A stretch of DNA of 64,000 nucleotides, taken from NCBI GenBank assembly GCA_914767715.1, contig OU612074.1, positions 6,215,501-6,279,500 of the forward strand, written 5' to 3'. Source of the stretch: Membranipora membranacea. Taxonomy: Eukaryota > Bryozoa > Gymnolaemata > Cheilostomatida > Membraniporidae. The notes beneath the pieces were generated by a model. The model searched no databases. It was not told the origin of the DNA and saw only the letters and a program-made list of their open reading frames with translations. Below are positions 48,801 to 60,800 of this stretch, one piece after another. Positions within the stretch are counted from its first letter, which is position 1. Each line of letters begins with the position of its first letter. The translations under genes and the position numbers were made by a program.

Positions 48801-48899
48801 AAGAGATTATTGCAAGGAATTGGCTATATATTCTAAAAGACATTTTTAGAGATATCGAGTAAGTTGGTTATCATGGCAAATTTTCTTCGGCATACTTTT

Positions 48900-49190
48900 C
48901 CCTGATGTTAAACTGAACTCCTCTGTTCTGATTGCTCAGTGTCAGCAATCTAGTATTTGTATATCTGTTTTGAGGAACCCTGCAGAAACCCAAGTTGACA
49001 AAAGTACCAGATGGCTAAAACTTTCCATTCTCATACCAATAGCACAAAACAGGCACAGTAGCAAACCAACTGAAGGGGTAGCTGGGTCGACTTTGCAGAT
49101 ATAACTCCAACTTCATTATGCATCGCAATGCCTTTTGAACAGAGATGCTATGCTAATGTTTGGAAGGGTTGAGGGTCTATGGCAAGCTAG
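48900..49190. repeat. Dispersed repeat R2, copy 2
   Basis: Similar to 45890-46060 plus 46400-46460 without the foldback: CTTTCCATTCTCATACCAA and CAGAGATGCTATGCTAATG are the shared anchors. Confidence 0.5.
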
Positions 49191-49454
49191 AGACATGAAA
49201 CCAGGTTTGATCAGTTTACCTTGGCCAACATATACCAAAACACAAGGAGTTGAGTATTTGAAATAAGCTCTACAACAGCTGTGGGCAACCTGCGACCTTT
49301 TTGCCAGTGCGGCCTAATGGGTAATCTTTTGCGGCCTCATTGTGGCCTTATAAAAAAGTTATTACACATCAATTTTGATTCCTCTTTCGTTATGTGGAGA
49401 ACCAAGTATGCATAGCCTCTGTAAGTACAAGATATTTCAAAATAGTGGCGCTTC

Positions 49455-49690
49455 TTGGCCTATTGGCTAAGATCAAAATGTCACTACCAATTGCTGATTA
49501 GTGCCTGTTTCAGTTTCAGGCAGCTTGCTGCACATTTATGATTAGGAGGTCCACCATGGCCTCACCTCTAGGATGCATTCTAGACTTCTAGGATGTATCA
49601 CACTCTCAGTACGAGGACTCCGGGCAACTTGCGTCCCTCTTTAGGGGCAGCCCACCCTCTGTTTTATCATAAACAGGGCATATTCTGTAA
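49455..49690 (+). repeat. Dispersed repeat R1, copy 2
   Basis: Counterpart of 31525-31745 in the same orientation, about 75-80% alike by eye, with a 20-base insertion after CTGCACAT. Confidence 0.75.
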
Positions 49691-49869
49691 TAGGCATGTA
49701 GCAAAGCTTCCCAAGCCACTCTACACAAAATCATCATAACTGTTGTACTGGTGCCAACTTTCTCCAGTTTTGTGCTTTCAAAATAATACTAAACAGTGAC
49801 CTTAGGATGTTAAAATAACAAAGTTCACTAATAAAATAGTAATTAGCGTTTTTTGGTAAAACCGTCATC

Positions 49870-50480
49870 TTTTTCAGGTTATTGTCTGCTCCTTGATATT
49901 AAGAAGACAACTCTTTGTTCATTGAAAAATTCTACGTATTTACTTCATCATCAACTTGTTTCTTTTCATGGAGTAAATGTTATGTGGGACAATGGGGACC
50001 CTTTGATTCTTACACTGTAAAATGTCGAGGAGGTATCAGATCAAGAAGCCGAATGTACAACAGACCAGCCCAATTAAATGGTGGAAATGACTGCTCAGGA
50101 AAGTCCAAAGATATCATGAACTGCAATAGCAAGAGCTGGCCAGCCTCAGCCCGAGCAAATGGTATGCGTTTTGTTTGAACTTTTAGGACTATTTTTTTCC
50201 CGATAAATATTGAATGTTAGATGTTAGAGTTGTGGTACTTTGCACAATTGTGTAGATAGCAAAGGGAACAATTAAGTGGGAAAGAGAAATATGATAGTAA
50301 TTGGCGTGTTGCCTTGCACCCTCCACTCATAGTTAATTTATGTTTATTTAATAGGTGAGGCATATAAATAAGCTCCTTTGCTCCTGTTTGGGATGATTTA
50401 GATTATCTCCAGCAATCTACTAACTAAATTCTGCTGATATTAAGGGAATAAGGCTAGCTTATGAAATAAAATTAGGTACA
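49870..50480 (+). pseudogene. Inverted fragment of the GPGNG/TSP1 paralogue (last two exons)
   Basis: Homologous to 44930-45500 of the intact gene, introns included: part of intron 5, the second TSP1 exon, intron 6, the terminal mini-exon and 3' UTR sequence. The TSP1 copy reads GQWGPFDSYTVKCRGG with several cysteines changed to Tyr or Trp. It also has an indel near 49980 that breaks the W-x-x-W start, and the original acceptor is lost. It points opposite to the rest of the paralogue (50826-52514), so a local inversion separated them. Confidence 0.75.
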
Positions 50481-50825
50481 CTTAACCATTCTTTTTATGC
50501 ATTCTTTGCATGATTACCTATAGATTATATTTTCAATATGTGTAAATCTTAGCAGTTATGGATTATGTTTGATCTGAAATGATTTCATATAGTGGAACAA
50601 ATCAAAGAGATCTCCAGGGCTCATCAATTTCGATTATATAAAGTATTGTGAAGTGATGAGTCATAAAGCCATTTTTGATTTCATTGTTATATCAATTCTT
50701 GTTGTCAATCTTGTATTAAGGTTTGATATTATAATAATTCTTAATAACTATTGAATTCAATTTATCCATCTGTACCTCATGATGAGTGATGACAGAGCTG
50801 AATAAAAATCACTCATGTTACTAAC

Positions 50826-52514
50826 CTGGGCATTCTTAAGTGTTTCATTCCTGAGATTCAGTATTTGGTCCCTCACATGGGAGGTATGTGCCTACATCAC
50901 ATGCTGGTTTCTAGCATGTTCTGCTTCGGCTTTGAACTCTACCTTCACAGCTCTTAGTACATACACTCAATGCTCCCCACACTGACCATACTCTTTGGAC
51001 TATGAAAACAGTAATATATTTTTCATGAATGAAGCAGTTAACTTTGCCCGACATTGTGAACCACTACTAGCAAAAGGACAATTATCAAGAATGATACGGG
51101 TTTAAATTAAATACAAAAGCAGCTCAGAGATTTTAAGACTCATAGCAATGGCAAGACCAATAACCAATTAATTTCACTTAAGAAAACAACTAATTTTTGC
51201 TGGAATTCTTGAAGCATTGAAGCATTCATTGAACTAGAAAAGTAAAGAGCAATGCATTGAAAAAAACACATGCAGAATTTTTAAGTGTACAATACTCACA
51301 AGTGATTGAGAACACTACTATTTTGGGGAGCTGGGACTGAGACATCTGGTATATTGACAGCTGGTGCTAGTGGTACAACTGGGTTAGGTACGACAAAATT
51401 TGGTACTGGTACAACTGGGACCTCTGGAGCTGGGATGTTGAGATCAATGTTGGTAAGGCCTGAAATATAGAAGTGAGTAACTGGTCAGTAAAGGGTGATA
51501 AGGTCACACCAATTCACTCAGAACACTGAATTAAATTCTTCTCATAGAATGGAAATATTAGCGTAATTATCCAATTAAAACGCTCAACAAGGGCTGAACT
51601 AACAATGGTCTTATTGGCTGTCCCCACTAGCATGCTGAATGTAAACAGTAATATAATGCCTTCTGTGTTATGATTTTGGGCTTTTCTAGAAATGCTTCTA
51701 GGGACTGGCTATTTTTGCAAGCCATTCGTTTGGCAAAAGGAACTAGTTATGCTATTCCATATATTGATTTCAATGACTCAGAAGCTAAGAGAACACTGTC
51801 AACAGCTACTCGTTTTGAATTTTATACAGCCATTGTGGCTTTGTGTATAACAAAAAGTCAGGTGTAGTAGCATCAGTAGTGAACATGCTCTTGGTAATAT
51901 TTTTAACATTCTTACCACGACCAATGATTAAAAATATATATTTGTTTATTATTGCTGGCTGTTAATAAAAGGTATTAAAAGTGAATAGGAAATTTATAAT
52001 AAAAATGTTTAATAATTACCTGGTCCACTGAATACGGGTCCTGATACTGAGCCACTGCCTGCTGATCCGCTGCATGCTGTCAGACTGCCTGACGCCTGAC
52101 GGTGCACTGTATTGAGCCAAGCTCAAGCCTACATAAGTTTAAATATCCATTGTTGCCACAAGATATCCCACATGAAGCAGCTTTGACTGTCATCCGATTC
52201 ATATTGGTTTCGGAACCGCAACGATCAATTGATTCATTTTTATCACTAACTCAGAGGTGTTGTGAGTAAAGGATCATGTCACTCCAATGAAATTTGAGGA
52301 GGCCGTACCCTTGATTTTATTATAGTGTGTTATTTTAAGGGATACACACATGTCAGAGTGTTATGATATATAATAGTTTATCCGAGACAAAAACTTAAGA
52401 TTTCCTATTTGAAATTTCAAAACCTTCTTATATATATATTGGGAAATATCAAAAGAGAAAACTGTACTTACCAACAACGGCTGCAAACAAAAGTGTGACT
52501 GTGAATGTATTCAT
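50826..52514 (-). pseudogene. Broken paralogue of the GPGNG/TSP1 gene (exons 1-5)
   Basis: The minus strand retains the exon order. The signal-peptide exon is 52514-52472 (MNTFTVTLLFAAVVG, same 43 nt as the intact gene). A short Gly/Ser exon at 52128-52020 replaces the GPGNG repeats and is 109 nt, breaking frame. The Val/Pro linker exon is 51459-51300 (160 nt versus 159, frameshifted near its end). The first TSP1 exon is 50999-50826 (174 nt, identical length), with in-frame stops, e.g. after RSRTC. Splice sites are largely kept. Its second TSP1 exon is the inverted fragment at 49870-50480. Several independent lesions make this a pseudogene; assembly error could explain one frameshift but not all. 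Confidence 0.78.
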
Positions 52515-52817
52515 TTTCTGCAAACAGAAAATCTATGATTTTATTGCGCAGAAAAACAATCAACAAGCAACCAAGTTTTTTTGATGTTGTTGATTTAGCC
52601 ATAATCAATGAAGAATGTATTTAATCCTCCGACAAAATAATCTGAATTCAGAACTAGAAATGTTCACAACATAGCAGAAACAATTAAGCGGAGAACATGA
52701 GCGTTAGTTAACCTTATTCTGTATGAAGTTACAACTTACTGTATTTTGCTGAATGATCTCCAGTTCTGATCTGTACCAAGACAACTAGTGATGTGATTTG
52801 TTTTGAAAAACTCCCCG

Positions 52818-52827
52818 CTATTTATAG
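52818..52827 (-). promoter_or_regulatory. Retained TATA box of the broken paralogue
   Basis: CTATAAATAG on the minus strand, about 300 bp before the ATG at 52514. A GTAAGTT donor near 52735 would end a non-coding first exon, as in the intact gene. Confidence 0.5.
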
Positions 52828-52859
52828 TCATCTCATGGCCAGCAACACTGTGGTTGCAT

Positions 52860-55090
52860 GATTAATTTTTCATTAATTAATAGCTTGCCAGTAAAAGCAA
52901 GTGCCAGACTCAGATTGGAGCATTGTATCACCAGAATACATTTGTGTCAGGGTGTTATGACCATGACCGTCATCATATTAACTGTCAGTTCTGCTATGAC
53001 CAGGGACGGTGACATGAGGTGTCCAAATACTAGGTCACTGGCTAGTTCATCACAGTCTTTAACCTAGCTGTCATGTACAACATATTGGCTTTCAGTGCTT
53101 TATGATTGCCAGTGTTAATGTTTATTAGACAGTTCTCTGCTATTTGTACCACCTTAGATCATGACAAATCTGACACATTTGATGGACAAACAATCAAATT
53201 ATCAAATCTGGTTCTCTTTTAGCTTGGCACAATTGGACATTTGAATCTTCTTGTATTGAAAATTATTATGAATATGTTCACTCTCTAAATCCACAGGCCT
53301 GATAGCATAGTTGAGGAAATATTTTTATCGATGGATTTGGGGTCCCATAGCTATCAACTGTTTTGATTTTATATCAATTACAGTCACAAATATTACGAGA
53401 TATCATCTAGGCATCTTCACTAGTGCAAATAAATGGCTATTGGTACCATCACAAACGGCTTACCACTCTTACAAACTTAGATCTGGGATTCGTTTCACAG
53501 ACTTGAGGTCAGTCAAATGTCCGGCGATAGCATATTGACAGGACTGATGGATTGATGGTGTGTAATGGTGTATGGCTTGTGATATCACAGAAAAAACTAA
53601 GCGTGATAGAGAGCCATTGGCAAGTGTATAGAAACTGGTCTGGGAAATAAAGCGTAAAGAACCAAAATGAGAGATGCCTGACGGTGATTGAATATTTGAT
53701 GAGATGAATTATGAGCAGAAAACACAATCAGTAACACACCGATTCACAGTCAATTTTGGCCAGATGTATGATGGTGCTTGACTTCTATGACTGACAGTGA
53801 ACGGATTTACTCAATTTGCTTTTCGACTCTTGATTTTATGTTATGTCTGATGTGTATTCAATTAGACAGTGCAGAGAAATCTAACACTGTAAAACAGAAA
53901 GCACTCAATGCTCCTCCTGTTGTTTATGTTGATAGTATGGTGTGTATGTTTCAAAGACCTTTGGTGCAAAAATAAGTGGATTAGCAATTCTCCAACCAAG
54001 CAACAGTGTAACACATATTCAGCAGTGATTTATCATTAATTTATTATTTAGTTTCGGTTGTTTCCATACTCAGATAATTCTATTTAGACCTCCTATTCAG
54101 TTAACTTGAAAGACTAGTGATAAATTGAAGTGTACCACCTTAAGCCTATCCCTCAAACCACACATCCCTCTCTTGGGTTGATTTTGATACAATTGATCAA
54201 TGAAATAGACAAGACAACTTGACCGGAAAGGATGATCTGATTTTAAAAGACTTCCATATCTGTATCAAATGGAGGCAAGAAGACAAAAATACATTGTAAC
54301 CATAATCAATTATTCATGCTTGGAGACACTGTATGTGTTATTCAGTGACAATTGCTCCTACATTGAAAGATAGATCTGAGGAGCGTTGACACAAACTGAT
54401 TGAGCTATTATTACAAAACTGGACAGTATGACCGACTTAACCTCATTATTCTCTCAGCTTTGATCTGTCTCCTACATCCAGGAGGCTCACACATCCAACC
54501 ATGTCCATATATCCAAGCCTTCCACAAGGAAAAAAATGTAAACCTGTTACCTCCAAAACATACAAATGCATCATAGAAAAAACTAAGCACTAATACATCT
54601 TGTCCTCCCCCCAAACCAATTGAGGTGGAGAACCAATTGGATCCAAATCAAGGTTACGTTTGCTGGAAATAACTTTCTATAGTTACAATGTTTGTTACTG
54701 CGTCTTTGAAGTCCTCTTCAAAGATTCCCAGCTCTTAGCTTGAGAAAGCGTTGGGATCACTGTTGGAGATCTGACTTGTGTCGAGTGTGCTGATGTGTGT
54801 TGATATCATATGATTTGTTCCAGCTAAAATGTCCTTCCCATTATCGGTTTGTTATGTAGAAATCAGCATTCTGATTCTTGAGAACAAGGAAATTCCGAAA
54901 GAGGAATCAAACTTCTTATTCCTGGAGATCATTGAGAAAGTTCCCAAAGTAATAATGGTTTAAGACAACCTATCACATTATGGTGCATATCCATAACTAA
55001 AACTACTGCTGCCACTCAGGCAAATTTGTGATCATTGAATTCTGCAAAATATATTAGGCTCTAATCATCATTTGTCATGATCACCTAGTG
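52860..55090. other. Intergenic, no gene seen
   Basis: About 2.2 kb with only short open frames. No domain, signal peptide or transposon similarity recognised. Confidence 0.4.
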
Positions 55091-55093
55091 GGT

Positions 55094-55142
55094 TAGCCTG
55101 TCTTGACAAGCTTTGTTCGGTGGGGGGGGGGGGGGGGGGGGG
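55094..55142. mobile_element. Half foldback element with a 21-base poly-G tract
   Basis: TAGCCTGTCTTGACAAGCTT as in the 16706 and 24299 elements, followed by TGTTCGGT and 21 consecutive G (55122-55142). The second arm is absent. Confidence 0.6.
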
Positions 55143-55149
55143 CTTCACA

Positions 55150-56450
55150 TTCAACTGATGAACACTTCACTTTAAAAATAAAACTTCAACTATTCCTATA
55201 CACGAAACTTTGATTACATGATGGTTTTTGCCGTTTGAACTGTTGTTCAACTTTTAAACTACATTGCATCATTTGGTTGCATGGTTTTTGTCAGCTGTTG
55301 GTTTTTTCCTTTCTGTTCATATTTCTGTTATCTCTGTTTGTTAGTCATCAATTTGAAAAAAACTCAATTTATCAAAGGGTAAAGTGGTATTATGCAAATA
55401 AAATACCCAAAACTGAAGCATCAGTAATCAGCCTCATTAACATGTCCAACATTGTATCCTTTCATTGTTTAAAAAACAATTCTGAAAGATGATGAATCTG
55501 CATGGCAAGCATGGCTAGACTGCAAGATGATTGCGTTCTTTAGATGTAAACCCGCTTAGATACTTGATATCATAACACTTATCAGAATGTAATAAGTACA
55601 TAATATGTTTTTCGACATATTATATACAAATATTATCATTATCAATATTTCAATCTACGCAATTATTCTGGCTGATGTTGCTAGAAATAGGCAAAGATAC
55701 CAAACTAGTTAAATTAAATTAAAATACAAGCTAGCGGTTACGTACTCAAACACAAAAGCTTCTGACTCAATTAATTCTTTGTCAGGCCTTTTCAGCAACT
55801 TTCTGTGCAAATTTCTTTGGGACATGGATACATTCAACAAAGACTTTAAACAGTGAAACACTGAAACAGTGAGTTTACTCGACAGTATACGGGAGAAGTT
55901 CAAAACATCAAAAGTAATCCAAAAGCATTCTTCAGAGAGGATGTGATATTTCCTCCATCAGGCAAGCAACTGGGCTTCAAAAGTTTTCCTTGCTTACAAA
56001 GACCTCTTAGGAGAAAATTATAACATTGTTACTATATAATAACAGTCAGACACAGACTCCCCACAGATTTGAAACCTGGACCTTGATTGAGTGTATCAGT
56101 TGCAGTTGAAGGAGGAGCAAAGTCAACAGGTGTAAGTGTTTATCCATACATGACGAGTTGCCCTATTTGGATATTTGGACATATTACCCTATGAGGTCAG
56201 ATGACCCTATAACCATCCTCCTTTTTTAACAAAAGCTTAGTGAAACATTGTTTGCTTAGTCCACTGTCATGAGGTCTAATTTTCAACCTATTTTTTTCTT
56301 TATTTCTTCTGTATTTTGCTATAAAGAAACAATGTAAATTAAGAGAAATAAATTTTCAAAGAAAGTAAATAAAAGCATGGGTCCGCCAGATAGTCTGTGC
56401 CTAAAGTGGCGGCCAACCCTCCAACTAATTACAAAAACACCACCCAAATA
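55150..56450. other. Intergenic, no gene seen
   Basis: AT-rich. The 85-codon frame at 55235 has a hydrophobic N-terminal half but no supporting splice or promoter context. Confidence 0.4.
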
Positions 56451-56488
56451 TCATGAAAAGCCCAGACAAAACATGCCCACCGTACCCG

Positions 56489-56945
56489 CTATCCACGGCA
56501 CGCCCAGAGACGCCCCGCCAGCCCAACTGTGAGTTTGCGCCCTAGCCCCGTCCAAACTCCCAAAAGGTACTTGTTGAGCAAGGCTATGCCATTGGTCAAC
56601 AAAGACCTCTCTACTCGCTTGTTGTTGGTCTTAATAATTTTAAGTTTGTTCGATCTAGTATTATACTCATGGTTTGTTTTCATATTTAAAATATCTTGAA
56701 TGGAACATGATTTTAATAAAAGTTTTAAAGTTTTGTATTCAAAAAGTATTTGCAAAGGCATGATTTTAAGTTTTTCAAAATGACTAGAAATGTGACCCCC
56801 TGATCCAATTCCAATAATGATTCGCAGAGCATTTTTTGTAGAGTCTGTATTGGTTGTAGTTGGCTATTACAACCAATTGCATTAAGTTTAAGCCTTTTCA
56901 CGAAACAGCACGTTGTATCACACTGGCTGAAACTGGGCAAGTTAA
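56489..56945 (-). mobile_element. Non-LTR retrotransposon 3' fragment F
   Basis: Minus strand. 56940-56725 (PIQTLQKMLCESLLEL) and 56761-56489 (MPLQILFEYKTLKLLLKS, NHEYNTRSNKLKIIKTNNKR) form the characteristic post-RT C-terminus of CR1/L2-type LINEs (the NxxYNTRSN signature). A frameshift separates the halves. It ends in unusually GC-rich sequence (56390-56545). Confidence 0.75.
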
Positions 56946-56949
56946 AGTT

Positions 56950-57890
56950 ATCTTAAAATAAAACGAGAACAAATTCATACAGCTTGAGTGCTACGCTGTG
57001 CGGCTCGCAGGAGGCTTTCAAAGTTCCCCAGACCAAACCGGCCTACAAGGTGATGTCCAACCAGATATAGTCCCCAGCCAAGTTGTCATGTGTGTGCTTA
57101 GTAATTTCTGTATGATATATTGGTATGTTGAAGAGACTTGAACGCAGACACAAGGCTAGCATTATGTTTCTTAAAAGGCAAGGATGTAAGGGTGGGAATA
57201 AACCTAAACCCTGTTTGAATGTGCTTCCTCATAGATTAAAGTTGAATGGCTAATGACGTTATGATTGTCATACTGGACAACTTTGTAGTAATAGCTCATT
57301 CAGTTTGTGTCCACACTCAGTTCTATGTTTCAATATATGTTGGAGCAAATACCATGTTTTAAATGACAGTCACAGCATTCCCAAGCCTTCATAATTGGTG
57401 AAACTGACATTTCATTTTTCTTACCTTGTTTGATTCATTGTATATACATGGATGACCTTAACAAACGGATAATCCACGTAGGTCATCATTGTTTTGTCCA
57501 TTAAATCAATCCAATAATATCATATTCAATCATATAGGGATGTTCGTGGATTTGGAGAGAGGCTTTTGGTTGTGCACTCTCATCACCATTCTATCAAGCT
57601 AACTGTGATGTTGGATTGGTTGGATTAGTTGGAATTATCAGAGTATGAAAACATTGAAAATTCTCATAATAAATGATAAATCACAATAAATAAACATTGA
57701 TTAGGGCTTGGTACTTATCATTCAATATACAATTGTTGGCCACCTTTGTTAAGATAAAACGAATTTGGCAAGTCACTGAAGCTGCGTTCTCTGCCTGGTA
57801 TTCTATGCTTGTTGTGGCTCCTTACTGTCCTATATATGACAGTATGAATGTTTGGGATTCTAGATATACAAAGTTGTGTTAATAAGATAT
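56950..57890. other. Intergenic, no gene seen
   Basis: Between LINE F and the satellite array. No supported feature. Confidence 0.4.
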
Positions 57891-57894
57891 TAAT

Positions 57895-60800
57895 ATTTTA
57901 AGAAAATGCTATGATATGAGGAAATTTAACCAGATTTCTAGGCGGAAAATCTTACTACATACTTTAGAATCGCTTGAAAATCTGTTTTCAGGTTTACAGC
58001 AAGGCCCTCATATCAAGATATAAAATTAGATCTCTGTGATGAAGACTGTTAGTGTTGGAAACTGTCAGAAATCAGCAAAAGCCATTGGGGACATAAAATC
58101 TTACTACCTTAGAATCACTTAAAATTATCTTTTCATGTTTGCAACTAGGCCCTCAAATCACACCTTAAATATTAGCTCCCTGCGACGATGGCTTTTAGAG
58201 TTTGGAAATTGCCAGAAATCAGAAAAAACTCATAGGTACGATATGGGCAAATAAGCCAAATTTTGTTGGCTGGAAATCTTACTCCCTTAGAATCGCTTAA
58301 AATTCTGTTTTGAGGTTTGCAACTAGGCCCTCATATCACACCTTAAACATTAGGATCCTGCGACGATGACTTTTAGAGTTGGGAAATTGCCAGAAATCAT
58401 CAAAAAAAATAATAGGTACGGTATGGGGCAAATAAGCCAAATTTTGTTGGCTGGAAACCTTACTTCCTTAGAATCGCTTAAAATTCTGTTTCAGGTTTGC
58501 AACTAGGCCCTTACTTATATCACACCTTAAATATTAGCACCCTGCGATGATGGCTTTTAGAGTTGGGAAATTGCCAGAAATCAACAAAAACTCATAGGTA
58601 CGGCATGAGGCAAATAAGCCAGATTTTTTGGGCTGAAGATCTTACTCCCGTAGATTCGCTTAAAAATTCTGTTTTCAGGTTTGCAACTAAGCCCTTATAT
58701 TACACCTTAGATATAAGCTCCCTGCAACGATGGCTTTTAGAGTTGGGAAATTGCCAGAAATCAGCAAAAACTCATAAGTACGGTATGGGGCGAATAAGCC
58801 AAATTTTGTTAGCTCAGAATCTTACTCCCTTAAAACCGCTTAAAATTCTGTTATCAGGTTTGCAACTTGGCCCTCAAGCACACCTTAAATATTAGCTCCC
58901 TGCGACGATTACTTTTAGAGTTTGGAAATTGCCAGAAATCAGAAAAAACTCATAGGTACGATATGGGCAAATAAGCCAAATTTTGTTGGCTGGAAATCTT
59001 ACTCCCTTAGAATCGCTTAAAATTCTGTTTTGAGGTTTGCAACTAGGCCCTCATATCACACCTTAAACATTAGGATCCTGCGACGATGACTTTTAGAGTT
59101 GGGAAATTGCCAGAAATCATCAAAAAATCATAGGTACGGTATGGGGCAAATAAGCCAAATTTTGTTGGCTGGAAACCTTACTTCCTTAGAATCGCTTAAA
59201 ATTCTGTTTCAGGTTTGCAACTAGGCCCTTACTTATATCACACCTTAAATATTAGCACCCTGCGATGATGGCTTTTAGAGTTGGGAAATTGCCAGAAATC
59301 AACAAAAACTCATAGGTACGGCATGAGGCAAATAAGCCAGATTTTTTGGGCTGAAGATCTTACTCCCGTAGATTCGCTTAAAAATTCTGTTATCAGGTTT
59401 GCAACTTGGCCCTCAAGCACACCTTAAATATTAGCTCCCTGCGACGATTACTTTTAGAGTTTGGAAATTGCCAGAAATCAGAAAAAACTCATAGGTACGA
59501 TATGGGCAAATAAGCCAAATTTTGTTGGCTGGAAATCTTACTCCCTTAGAATCGCTTAAAATTCTGTTTTGAGGTTTGCAACTAGGCCCTCATATCACAC
59601 CTTAAACATTAGGATCCTGCGACGATGACTTTTAGAGTTGGGAAATTGCCAGAAATCATCAAAAAATCATAAGTACGGTATGGGGCAAATAAGCCAGATT
59701 TTTTGGGCTGAAGATCTTACTCCCGTAGATTCGCTTAAAAATTCTGTTTTCAGGTTTGCAACTAAGCCCTTATATTACACCTTAGATATAAGCTCCCTGC
59801 AACGATGGCTTTTAGAGTTGGGAAATTGCCAGAAATCAGCAAAAACTCATAAGTACGGTATGGGGCGAATAAGCCAAATTTTGTTAGCTCAGAATCTTAC
59901 TCCCTTAAAACCGCTTAAAATTCTGTTATCAGGTTTGCAACTTGGCCCTCAAGCACACCTTAAATATTAGCTCCCTGCGACGATTACTTTTAGAGTTGGA
60001 AAATTGCCAGAAATCAGCAAAAAATACTAGGTACGGTGTGGGGCAAATAAGCCGAATTTTTTGGGCTGCAAATCTTACCCCCTTAGAATCACTTAAAATT
60101 TTGTTTTCAGGTTTGCAACTACGCCCTCATATCATACCTTAAATTGAGCTCCCTGCGACGATGGCTTTCAGAGTTGGGAAATTGCCAATAATCAGCAAAA
60201 ACTTATAGGTTTCGTTATTGGGCTAACAAGCCAGATTTTTTAGGCTGAAAATCTTACTCCTTTAGAATCGCATAAAATTCTGTTTTAAGGTTTTCAACTA
60301 GGCCCTCATGTCACACTTTTAATATTAGCCCCCTGCGACGTTGACTTTTATAGCTGGAAAATTGCCAGAAATCAGCAAAAACTTTTGGGTTTGGTATGGG
60401 GCGAATAAGTCAGATTTTTTGGACTGAAAATCTTACTCCCGTGGAATCGCTTAAAATTCTGTTTTCATGTTTGCAATTAAGCCCTTACTTATATCACACC
60501 TTAAATATTAGCTCCTTGCGGTGATGGCTTTTAGAGTTGGGAAATTGCCAGAAATCAGCAAAAACTCATAGGTACGGTATGAGGCAAATAAGCAAGATGT
60601 TTTGGGCTGAAAATCTTACTCCCGTGGAATCGCTTAAAATTCTGTTTTCATGTTTGCAATCAAGCCCTTACTTATATCACACCTTAAATATAAGCTCCTT
60701 GCGATGATGGCTTTTAGAGTTTGGAAATTGTCAGAAATCAGTAAGATCTCATAGGTACGGTATGGGGCAAATAATCCAGGTTTTTCGGGCTGAAAATCTT

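Noticed and set aside
58563-59970. Two related 110-codon frames inside the satellite
   Set aside because: They recur because of monomer length and the higher-order repeat. No start context or conservation beyond the DNA repeat.
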